Positions 7,790-14,980 of a stretch of 64,000 nucleotides of DNA are shown here, in pieces. Below the pieces are notes generated by a model. The model saw only the letters and a program-made list of their open reading frames with translations. It made no database searches and was not told the DNA's origin. Source of the stretch: Siansivirga zeaxanthinifaciens CC-SAMT-1 (GTDB lineage: Bacteria; Bacteroidota; Bacteroidia; Flavobacteriales; Flavobacteriaceae); assembly GCF_000941055.1 (NCBI RefSeq), contig NZ_CP007202.1, positions 492,001 through 556,000 on the forward strand, read 5' to 3'. A program made the translations under genes and the position numbers. The first letter of the stretch is position 1, and each line of letters begins with the position of its first letter.

Positions 7790-8218
7790 TTATTTCTTGA
7801 AAAACTGCATAACGGTGAAGGTCGCAATTACAGTTGTTGCAAGCCCCATAATGAATACAACGAAGCTTACCATACCAATATCTACATTGAACCCACTCTT
7901 GATTTCATGAAGCATATCTGGTAGAAAATTAATGTTAATCTCGGTAGCGTAGAATAAAAAGAACAAAGTAAACAAAAACGACGCTATAAAACCCGTTATT
8001 ATGCCTGTTTTAAAACCTTCTCCATAAGAAAAATCATTGTAATTCTGTATTTTTTTATAACGTATCACCTCGAAGATTCCTAATGTTGTAATAACAGCGT
8101 TAAAAAAGCTAAATGCTGGATGAATATGGTTATTAAACAATGATAAAACTAAAAAATAAGCAATTAGGACCGCACTGGTTACTAATCCGAATCTAATAGG
8201 AAGGGATAAACTTTTCAT
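7790..8218 (-). CDS. DUF4199 family membrane protein
   Basis: This 142-residue protein has four predicted membrane segments (roughly 10-27, 33-50, 70-90 and 112-138) and matches the pattern of the DUF4199 family of Bacteroidota. A typical feature is the SYGEGFKTGIITGF stretch before the third helix. The function is unknown. It lies alone on the minus strand between the rplU promoter and the divergent heavy-metal-associated gene. Confidence 0.8.
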   Translation of the reverse strand: MKSLSLPIRFGLVTSAVLIAYFLVLSLFNNHIHPAFSFFNAVITTLGIFEVIRYKKIQNYNDFSYGEGFKTGIITGFIASFLFTLFFLFYATEININFLPDMLHEIKSGFNVDIGMVSFVVFIMGLATTVIATFTVMQFFKK

Positions 8219-8367
8219 AATTAAAGTGTTTTTCTTTTAAATTTCGGAAAAATTATGGAATAATAATAATTTTGAAGCTGTTTTTTAAATATAAGCTACA
8301 TAAAAACAAGCTATTAACACAATTAAAATGATTAGTTAATATAACAAATTAGACCGTTTTATTTTTA

Positions 8368-8375
8368 TAAATTTG
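8368..8375 (+). promoter_or_regulatory. -7 promoter element of the metal-associated lipoprotein gene
   Basis: TAAATTTG fits TAnnTTTG and lies 22 bases before the start codon at 8398. The -33 region is A+T-rich without a clear TTG. Confidence 0.5.
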
Positions 8376-8397
8376 TAAACTATTAAATTTATTTAGA

Positions 8398-8784
8398 ATG
8401 CATATCATAAAAAAAATCTTCGCCGTTACAGTAACATCCATAATGGTATTAAGCTGTAAAAATGAATCTAATCCAGAAGTAAAAACTATTGAAGTTGCAA
8501 CTACTAGTGTGGCCAAAGCAACTTTAGACCCGAATGCTACTTACGCAAAAGTAGAATTTACCATTGAAGGCATGACCTGTGCTATGGGCTGTGCTAAAAC
8601 AATAGAAAATAAAATTGCTAAAATGACAGGTGTAAAATCTTCTGTTGTCGATTTTGATAAACAACTTGCTATGGTAGAATACGACGTAGCTAAGGTAACC
8701 CCTGAAACTTTAGAACAAACCGTTGTGAGTGTTTCAAACCAATACAAGGTTAAAGACATAAAAACTATTACATCGTTAGAGTAG
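8398..8784 (+). CDS. Heavy-metal-associated (HMA) domain lipoprotein
   Basis: This 128-residue protein has a lipoprotein signal ending in LSC at about residue 20, a short Thr/Ser-rich linker, and one HMA domain from about 50 to 125. The metal-binding loop reads GMTCAMGCAKTIE, so the cysteines are three residues apart (CxxxC) rather than the classical CxxC of copper chaperones. It would sit in the periplasm on a membrane anchor, perhaps holding copper or another soft metal. It has its own promoter and no operon partners. Confidence 0.85.
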   Translation: MHIIKKIFAVTVTSIMVLSCKNESNPEVKTIEVATTSVAKATLDPNATYAKVEFTIEGMTCAMGCAKTIENKIAKMTGVKSSVVDFDKQLAMVEYDVAKVTPETLEQTVVSVSNQYKVKDIKTITSLE

Positions 8785-8869
8785 TACATGCTTTAAAATA
8801 AAGTTTTTATATATTAAAACGGCTGAGGAAAAGGGATTGCGATACGGCTTATTTTAACATGTAAAAACC

Positions 8870-8901
8870 AAAAAGCCTTCAAAAGTATTTGAAGGCTTTT
8901 T
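8870..8901. terminator. Bidirectional terminator between the HMA gene and gldD
   Basis: AAAAAGCCTTC (8870-8880) pairs with GAAGGCTTTTT (8891-8901) around a short A/T loop. The gldD stop codon is inside the right arm. It can serve both converging genes. Confidence 0.8.
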
Positions 8902-9487
8902 AATTTTTCCACTTTAACGTTTCCATAATATGGCCAATATCTTTCTGCATATAATTAATGGCCGGTAAAATAGAATCGTAATTGGGTTTTGCATTAAAAT
9001 AAAGAGAGCCCGTTAAAAAATGATTCTCACTGTCTGTAACATAAAATTGCACTGGTGAGGCGACGTTGCCTTTTACTTCCGATAATACTCCATAAACTTT
9101 ACGCTTACTATCTTCAAAAGGATATACTGGTATCTCATCGGCTTTAACAGCGTGCTCTAAAGTAAATTTTTGTGCATCGCGCAGATAATCGGTTAAGTTT
9201 TCTTCACGACCTTCTATTGCTTTGTATGTTATAAAAACAACCCCTTTTAAGGTTGGATATTCCAGATTAATACCATAGCTCTCGGTTGGCGCCTTTAATT
9301 GTCTGATATTAATTTTTGTCGCTTGCAGGTTTTTTTCAAAAGTAAATGGCAAATCGGTATTTAAATTGGTGTATTGGGCTCTAGGATAATCTAACCTTAA
9401 ATAGGCTTTAGGTTTAGGCACATAATCTTCAGAGCATGAAAATGCACTTATTAAAACAAGTATTAATAAATAAAAATTAGGCTTCAT
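8900..9487 (-). CDS. gldD: Gliding motility lipoprotein GldD
   Basis: This 195-residue lipoprotein (lipobox FSC at about residue 18) matches GldD, with the early PKAYLRLDYP motif and a conserved core around YPTLKGVVFITYKAIEG. GldD is required for flavobacterial gliding and is linked to the type IX secretion machinery, though its exact job is unclear. Its start overlaps the gldE stop by 11 bases, and gldE-gldD with ssb and mutY upstream is a conserved order in the family. Confidence 0.93.
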   Translation of the reverse strand: MKPNFYLLILVLISAFSCSEDYVPKPKAYLRLDYPRAQYTNLNTDLPFTFEKNLQATKINIRQLKAPTESYGINLEYPTLKGVVFITYKAIEGREENLTDYLRDAQKFTLEHAVKADEIPVYPFEDSKRKVYGVLSEVKGNVASPVQFYVTDSENHFLTGSLYFNAKPNYDSILPAINYMQKDIGHIMETLKWKN

Positions 9488-10790
9488 TAAGGATGGTGAA
9501 TTTCACAAGCTTGATTCTTTTTTTGTCTAAAGCTTCTATTTTAAAAACGTAATTTTTAAAATTTATTTTACTGTTTAACTTAGGAAAGCTTCCTGAAATT
9601 TCTAAAACAAACCCAGCAATGGTTTCTGCTTCGCCTTTGTTTTCTTCAAAAACCGTTTCGTCTTCAATTTTAATAATTTTATAAAAATCTTTTAAAGCTG
9701 TTTTTCCTTCAAAAACAAAATTATGTTCGTCTAGTTTCGAGTAGGTCAAATCTTCATCATCGAACTCATCGCTTATATCGCCAACAATTTCTTCAATAAT
9801 ATCTTCTAATGAAATTAATCCAGATGTGCCACCATATTCATCTACTACAACAGCCAAATGCACTTTTTTCTCTTGAAACTCTGCCATTAAATCATCTAGC
9901 TTTTTGTTTTCAGGTACAAAAAACGGATCTCTAATTAACGCATTCCAATCAAATTGTTTTCTATCAATATAGGGCAGTAAATCTTTAACGTATAAAATTC
10001 CTTTAATGGAGTCGATGTTATCTTTATAAATAGGTATTCTTGAATAACCATTTTTTATTATTTCCGGCAAAATCTCACTAAACTTCTGTTCGATGTTTAG
10101 TGCAAAAATATCTATTCGCGGACGCATAACTTGTTTGGTTTCGGTATTACCAAACTGCACAATACCTTGTAAAATTTTGTGTTCTTCTTTTGTAGTATCC
10201 TCTTCGCTTGTTAGTTCTAGGGCCTGAGATAATTGATCGACACTTAAATTAGATTTTTGTTTCCCCAACCTATTATGAATAGCAATTGTAACACTTCGCA
10301 TTGGCAAACTTAATGGAGACAAAACAACATCTAGAACACGTAAAGGATACGCCATAAATGTTGCAAATTTTAAGTTATTACGACTGGCATAAATTTTAGG
10401 AAGAATTTCTCCAAAAAGTAAAATTAAAAAGGTAACCACTACCACTTCAAAGGTGAATTTTAAGATTGGAGAGGTAATTACCGAAAACAAATCGCTGCTT
10501 ATGTAAGCAAATAAAATTACAACGGCGATGTTTATAAAATTATTAGCAACTAATATCGTAGCCAATAGTTTTTTTGGTCGCTCTAATAATTTTTCGATAA
10601 TTAAAATAGGTTTTAATTTACTTTCTAAACCTTTTTCTAAATCACTTCGGGTTAATGAAAACATAGCTACTTCGGCACCAGAAATAAGTGCAGAACAAAA
10701 GAGTAGCACAAACAATAACACAATTCCTAATACTACAGAATAATCTACTGTTAATATTAAACTTTTAAAACTCGTGGGGTCAGGATCCAA
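9477..10790 (-). CDS. gldE: Gliding motility-associated protein GldE (CNNM/CorC family)
   Basis: This 437-residue membrane protein has an N-terminal DUF21/CNNM transmembrane domain (to about 190), a CBS pair (about 205-330, with VVVDEYGGTSGLISLEDIIE) and a C-terminal CorC/HlyC domain. The architecture is that of magnesium-transport-related hemolysin-like proteins. Its place next to gldD identifies it as GldE, which can partly substitute for GldB function in Flavobacterium johnsoniae as I recall. It overlaps gldD by 11 bases and follows ssb. Confidence 0.92.
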   Translation of the reverse strand: MDPDPTSFKSLILTVDYSVVLGIVLLFVLLFCSALISGAEVAMFSLTRSDLEKGLESKLKPILIIEKLLERPKKLLATILVANNFINIAVVILFAYISSDLFSVITSPILKFTFEVVVVTFLILLFGEILPKIYASRNNLKFATFMAYPLRVLDVVLSPLSLPMRSVTIAIHNRLGKQKSNLSVDQLSQALELTSEEDTTKEEHKILQGIVQFGNTETKQVMRPRIDIFALNIEQKFSEILPEIIKNGYSRIPIYKDNIDSIKGILYVKDLLPYIDRKQFDWNALIRDPFFVPENKKLDDLMAEFQEKKVHLAVVVDEYGGTSGLISLEDIIEEIVGDISDEFDDEDLTYSKLDEHNFVFEGKTALKDFYKIIKIEDETVFEENKGEAETIAGFVLEISGSFPKLNSKINFKNYVFKIEALDKKRIKLVKFTILNEA

Positions 10791-10836
10791 GTACTATAAA
10801 TTTGGTTAAACTTTTTATTCTTTTAATGAACTTTTA

Positions 10837-11292
10837 TTAAAACGGAAGATCATCTTCATCGTCTTCTATTACAGGTGCTTTTGTGGCCTCTGGTTTGGTT
10901 TCGGGTTTAGAAACCGGAGATGCTGCAGCATTTGAAGCATTGGCTTCGCTTTCTTTTTTAGTTGATAAAAATGTAAAATCTGTACATTGAATTTCTGTAG
11001 AATAACGCTCGTTTCCGCCTTCATCTTGCCATTTTCTTGTTTTTAGACGACCTTCAATATACACCTTATCGCCTTTGCTAAGATATTTTTCACAAATTTC
11101 GGCACCTTTATTTCTTACTACTATATTATGCCATTCGGTATTGGTAACACGTTCGTTCGTTTGCTTACTTACATAGGTTTCGTTTGTTGCCAAAGGAAAA
11201 CGCCCAACGCAGCCACCACCTTCAAAATAGTGCATTTTCACTTCATCGCCTAAGTGCCCGATAAGCATCACTTTATTTAATGTTCCTGCCAT
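10837..11292 (-). CDS. ssb: Single-stranded DNA-binding protein
   Basis: This 151-residue SSB has an N-terminal OB fold (MAGTLNKVMLIGHLGDEV to about 110), a Pro/Ala-rich linker and the acidic tail EDDEDDLPF that docks repair and replication partners. The terminal DLPF is a slight variant of the usual D[D/I]PF. It lies 46 bases upstream of gldE on the same strand and about 110 bases downstream of mutY. Confidence 0.97.
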   Translation of the reverse strand: MAGTLNKVMLIGHLGDEVKMHYFEGGGCVGRFPLATNETYVSKQTNERVTNTEWHNIVVRNKGAEICEKYLSKGDKVYIEGRLKTRKWQDEGGNERYSTEIQCTDFTFLSTKKESEANASNAAASPVSKPETKPEATKAPVIEDDEDDLPF

Positions 11293-11401
11293 AATATGAA
11301 TATTTTAAGTGAACAAAATTACAGAATTGCACATCATTATAAATGAATTGAATTCCTTTTTTTTAAAATTAATAAAAATTTGCACGCAAAAATAGCTATG
11401 T

Positions 11402-12442
11402 TTAAAAATAAAACGATTCGATAAAATTACCTATTAAAATAGGAACAGGATATTCTTTTACGGTTTCAATAGCAATGGTATTTGGCAATGATGCATCGGT
11501 TTTTACAATCCAGAATTTAGAGTATAAATGTTGGTGTGATAATTTATGAACGATAGCTTCAGAATTAAAAAGAGATAAATGATAATCGATATTCTTAAGC
11601 AAATCGACATTTTTTACAATTTCATTAAAATCATCAAAATCCATATCCTTATTGGTTTCCACCAGAGGGAATTGGTATAAATTTTCCCAAATGCCTTTAC
11701 CTTCTCGTTTTTCTAACAAAGTTTGCTCGTTTTTAGATTCAATAACCAGAAAATTGAAATACTTCTTCTTGGCCTTGGCTGCTTTAATTTTTAATGGAAA
11801 ACTAGCCACTTTATTATTGTTAAATGCAAAACAACTGGCATTAAAAGGACACAGAGAACAATCTGGACTTTGAGGCTTACATTGAGTTGCTCCAAACTCC
11901 ATTATAGCCTGATTAAAAATAGCCGGGTCATTTTTATCAATAAGTTCTTGAGCTAAAAGCTTAAATTCTTTGTTACCCTTAGTAGAGTTAATAGCCGTAT
12001 CGATTCCAAAATATCTGGATAAAACCCGATACACATTTCCATCGACAACCGCAGCTGCTTCATTAAAACAAATAGATGCTATGGCACTGGCAGTATAATC
12101 GCCAATACCCTTTAATTTTAATAACTCCTTATATGTATTTGGAAAAACGCCTTGCAATTCGTTTGCAACATACTTTGCGGTTGCATGTAAATTTCGTGCT
12201 CTGGAATAATAACCCAGTCCCTGCCATAATTTTAAAACATCGTTTTCTGAAGCCTTAGCTAAATGAAAAACTGACGGAAATTCGGCCAAAAAAGCCTCGT
12301 AATATGGCATTCCTTGCTTAACTTGTGTTTGCTGTAATATAATTTCAGACAACCATATATGATATGGATTGGTAGTTTGCCTCCAAGGAAGATCGCGCTT
12401 ATTAACTGAATACCAAGTTTTTAATGTTTTTGAAAAATTCAT
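11402..12442 (-). CDS. mutY: A/G-specific adenine glycosylase MutY
   Basis: This 346-residue base-excision enzyme removes adenine mispaired with 8-oxoguanine. It shows the catalytic-Glu region LSEIILQQTQV (about 32-42), the helix-hairpin-helix LKGIGDYTASAIASI, the catalytic Asp in VVDGNVYRVLSR, and the [4Fe-4S] cluster cysteines in QCKPQSPDCSLCPFNASC near residue 200. A C-terminal NUDIX-like domain follows, which senses 8-oxoG. The length is normal. It diverges from the HU gene. Confidence 0.97.
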   Translation of the reverse strand: MNFSKTLKTWYSVNKRDLPWRQTTNPYHIWLSEIILQQTQVKQGMPYYEAFLAEFPSVFHLAKASENDVLKLWQGLGYYSRARNLHATAKYVANELQGVFPNTYKELLKLKGIGDYTASAIASICFNEAAAVVDGNVYRVLSRYFGIDTAINSTKGNKEFKLLAQELIDKNDPAIFNQAIMEFGATQCKPQSPDCSLCPFNASCFAFNNNKVASFPLKIKAAKAKKKYFNFLVIESKNEQTLLEKREGKGIWENLYQFPLVETNKDMDFDDFNEIVKNVDLLKNIDYHLSLFNSEAIVHKLSHQHLYSKFWIVKTDASLPNTIAIETVKEYPVPILIGNFIESFYF

Positions 12443-12505
12443 TATTCAAATAAATTGAGCTTGTAAAAATAAACGTTTATAATCTTAAATTTTAATGTAT
12501 TAGGT

Positions 12506-12537
12506 TTGAAATATTGAATTTTAAATTCCTATATTTG
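12506..12537 (+). promoter_or_regulatory. Promoter of the HU-family gene
   Basis: TTG at 12506-12508 and TATATTTG at 12530-12537 with a 21-base spacer match the Bacteroidota -33/-7 consensus. It lies 46 bases before the start codon. Confidence 0.7.
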
Positions 12538-12582
12538 CATCCCTTTTAAAACTAATAGTAATCTAACAAAATATATTATAAA

Positions 12583-12873
12583 ATGACGAAGGCTGATATA
12601 GTAGCAAAAATTTCTGAGAAATTAGGGATTGAAAAAGGTGATGTTCAAGCAACAGTTGAAACTTTTATGGAAGAAGTAAAAACCTCATTAGAAAATGGTG
12701 ACAATGTTTACTTAAGAGGTTTTGGAAGTTTCATAATAAAAACAAGAGCAGAAAAAACTGGTAGAAACATTTCTAAAAACACAACTATTAAAATACCTGC
12801 TCACAATATTCCTGCATTTAAGCCTGCAAAAGTATTTGTTGAAGGCGTTAAAACAAATGTAGACGTTAATTAA
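12583..12873 (+). CDS. HU/IHF-family DNA-binding protein
   Basis: This 96-residue protein is a full HU/IHF-type histone-like protein. It begins MTKADIVAKISEKLGIEK, contains the LRGFGSFIIKTRAEKTGRN hinge into the DNA-binding arm, and ends with PAFKPAKVFVEGV. It bends and packages DNA as a dimer. It is followed after 38 bases by the basic 30-residue peptide gene, and the two share one terminator, so they likely form one transcript. Confidence 0.95.
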   Translation: MTKADIVAKISEKLGIEKGDVQATVETFMEEVKTSLENGDNVYLRGFGSFIIKTRAEKTGRNISKNTTIKIPAHNIPAFKPAKVFVEGVKTNVDVN

Positions 12874-12911
12874 AACATTAAAATAAATTATTAATTTAAA
12901 ACACACTATTT

Positions 12912-13004
12912 ATGCCAAGTGGTAAAAAACGTAAGAGACATAAGGTTGCAACGCACAAGCGTAAAAAACGTAGACGCGCTAACCGTCACAAAAAGAAAAA
13001 ATAA
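12912..13004 (+). CDS. 30-residue highly basic peptide, probably ribosome-associated
   Basis: This ORF encodes 30 residues, starting MPSGKKRKRHKVATHKRKKR and ending NRHKKKK, with more than half of its residues Lys, Arg or His. Very similar tiny proteins occur widely in Bacteroidota as I recall. The composition resembles the AURKAIP1/COX24-type (bS22/mS38) ribosomal peptides. It lies between an HU gene and rng and is followed at once by a terminator, so it belongs to the HU transcript. The ribosomal assignment is an inference from composition and conservation. Confidence 0.8.
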   Translation: MPSGKKRKRHKVATHKRKKRRRANRHKKKK

Positions 13005-13007
13005 TCC

Positions 13008-13035
13008 AAAAAAGTAGTTAATAGCTACTTTTTTT
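13008..13035 (+). terminator. Terminator of the HU - basic peptide transcript
   Basis: AAAAAAGTAG (13008-13017) pairs with CTACTTTTTT (13025-13034), followed by another T. It starts 4 bases after the peptide stop codon. Confidence 0.85.
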
Positions 13036-13064
13036 GGTTTTTTAAAAACAACGTTCTTTGAAAT

Positions 13065-13151
13065 GAGTTCATTAATGTTTTAGGCACTTCGTGCTTTATG
13101 AACTCCACGGATTTAAAAAATCCTGTGATATCTTTAATTTATTTTAAAGAT
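13065..13151 (+). other. Three consecutive hairpins upstream of rng
   Basis: Hairpin 1 pairs GAGTTCAT (13065-13072) with ATGAACTC (13098-13105) and carries an inner GCAC-TTC-GTGC. Hairpin 2 pairs CACGGATTT (13106-13114) with AAATCCTGTG (13118-13127, one bulge). Hairpin 3 pairs ATCTTTAA (13130-13137) with TTAAAGAT (13144-13151). They lie after a terminator and about 140 bases before the RNase G start. They could be a structured leader or a degraded intergenic repeat. Confidence 0.45.
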
Positions 13152-13290
13152 AAAAACAATGTATAATCCATCTGTATAATTTAATTAACTGTTGATGGTT
13201 TATAGTTACTAGTTATTGGTGTTACACTTTTAACTTTTTAACTATTACCTTTTCAATTTTAATTAGAGTGTATGGATAAAAATTAACTAA

Positions 13291-14838
13291 ATGGATAAAG
13301 AATTGATCATTAGATCTAGTTCCGATGATGTTGATTTTGCCTTATTAAAAGATGGAAAACTTATTGAATTACAGAAAGACGAAGGTGGTAATAACTTTTC
13401 GGTTGGTGATGTGTTTATAGCCAAAATACGAAAAGCTGTTCCTGGACTAAATGCCGCATTTGTAAATGTAGGCTACGAAAAAGATGCATTTTTGCATTAT
13501 CACGACTTAGGTCCTAAACTTCCTTCCCTTTTAAAATTCACAAAAAGTGTAAGCACAGGTAAACTAAAAGATTTCTCTTTAAAAAATTTCCCATTTGAAA
13601 AAGATATTGATAAAGACGGTAAAATTTCCGATGTCTTAAAATCAAATCAATCGCTATTAGTACAAATAGTAAAAGAACCCATATCAACCAAAGGCCCTAG
13701 AATTAGCTCCGAGCTCTCTATTGCTGGTCGATATATTGTTTTAGTACCTTTTTCTAGTCGTATTTCTATTTCACAAAAAATAGAAGACAAAGAAGAAAAA
13801 GACCGTCTAAAACGATTGGTAAAAAGCATAACGCCTCCAGGTTTTGGTATTATAGTCCGTACAGTAGCAGAAGGCAAAAAAGTAGCTGAACTAGATAAAG
13901 ATTTACAAAATTTGCTTAGTCGTTGGACGGCAATGTGTAAAAAGCTACATAAAGCACATCATCCTAGTAAAGTACTAGGAGAAATGAATAAAGCCTCATC
14001 TATTTTGCGTGATCTATTTAACGATACTTTCACTAGTATTCATGTAGATGATGAAGAGCTTTACATTCAAATTAAAGATTACGTGCATGAAATTGCACCT
14101 AACAAAGAATCTATAGTTAAATTGTATCAATCTAATGTTCCTATTTTTGAAAAATTTGGAATAGAACGACAAATTAAAACCTCGTTTGGTAAAACCGTTT
14201 CCATGGCAAAAGGTGCTTATCTAGTAATAGAACACACCGAAGCCCTGCATGTAATAGACGTAAACAGCGGAAACCGGTCTAACAAAGCCAACAACCAAGA
14301 GGATACTGCATTAGAAGTTAATTTAATAGCAGCTACCGAAATTGCCCGACAATTAAGTTTACGAGATATGGGAGGCATTATTGTAGTCGATTTTATTGAC
14401 ATGACCAGCGCAGAAAACAGGCAGAAGCTATTCAATCATTTTAGAGATGAAATGAAAAACGACCGAGCTAAACACAAGATACTGCCGCCAAGTAAATTTG
14501 GCTTGATACAAATTACAAGACAACGTGTACGTCCAGAAATGAATATTAAAACGCGCGAGGAAAACCCCGACGAAATCATTAATGGTTCTGAAGTTGAGGC
14601 ACCCATAGGAATAGTGTCTAAAATAACACACGATCTTGAACAACTATTTAAAAAAGACTATAAAAAGCTGACCTTAAACACACATCCTTTTATAGCAGCC
14701 TTTTTAACAAAAGGTTTTCCATCTACACGTTCTAAATGGTTTTTAGAACATAAAAAATGGGTTAAAATTTTACCAAGAGATGCTTACACATATTTAGAAT
14801 ACCACTTTTTCGATAAAGACGGTAATCAAATTAAATAA
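13291..14838 (+). CDS. rng: Ribonuclease G/E family endoribonuclease
   Basis: This 515-residue enzyme cuts single-stranded, A/U-rich RNA and matures rRNA. It has an N-terminal S1 domain (from about 35, GDVFIAKIRKAVPGLNAAFV), the catalytic HVIDVNSGNRS around Asp 322 and the second metal-binding Asp in IIVVDFIDM near 365. After ITRQRVRPE the two zinc-link cysteines (CPxC) of the E. coli enzymes are absent. There is no degradosome scaffold tail. A mini-ORF (ATG GAT AAA AAT TAA at 13272) duplicates the start codon context 19 bases upstream and might act as a decoy. Confidence 0.95.
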   Translation: MDKELIIRSSSDDVDFALLKDGKLIELQKDEGGNNFSVGDVFIAKIRKAVPGLNAAFVNVGYEKDAFLHYHDLGPKLPSLLKFTKSVSTGKLKDFSLKNFPFEKDIDKDGKISDVLKSNQSLLVQIVKEPISTKGPRISSELSIAGRYIVLVPFSSRISISQKIEDKEEKDRLKRLVKSITPPGFGIIVRTVAEGKKVAELDKDLQNLLSRWTAMCKKLHKAHHPSKVLGEMNKASSILRDLFNDTFTSIHVDDEELYIQIKDYVHEIAPNKESIVKLYQSNVPIFEKFGIERQIKTSFGKTVSMAKGAYLVIEHTEALHVIDVNSGNRSNKANNQEDTALEVNLIAATEIARQLSLRDMGGIIVVDFIDMTSAENRQKLFNHFRDEMKNDRAKHKILPPSKFGLIQITRQRVRPEMNIKTREENPDEIINGSEVEAPIGIVSKITHDLEQLFKKDYKKLTLNTHPFIAAFLTKGFPSTRSKWFLEHKKWVKILPRDAYTYLEYHFFDKDGNQIK

Positions 14839-14840
14839 TT

Positions 14841-14879
14841 AAAAAACCCGCTACTTTTAAAGTCAGCGGGTTTTTTTTT
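14841..14879 (+). terminator. Terminator of rng
   Basis: AAAAAACCCGCT (14841-14852) pairs with AGCGGGTTTTTT (14865-14876), followed by more T residues, three bases after the rng stop. Confidence 0.9.
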
Positions 14880-14927
14880 GATATTAATTAAATTTTATAT
14901 CAACTTAATTAAAGACTTTATTTAAAC

Positions 14928-14962
14928 AAAAAGCCTCAAATATGTATTTGAGGCTTTTTGTT
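14928..14962 (-). terminator. Terminator of the giant surface-protein gene
   Basis: A perfect 15-base stem (AAAAAGCCTCAAATA at 14928-14942 with TATTTGAGGCTTTTT at 14945-14959) lies 19 bases downstream of the minus-strand stop codon at 14981. It is preserved intact although the upstream frame is broken. Confidence 0.85.
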
Positions 14963-14980
14963 TGTAATTCAATTATAAGT

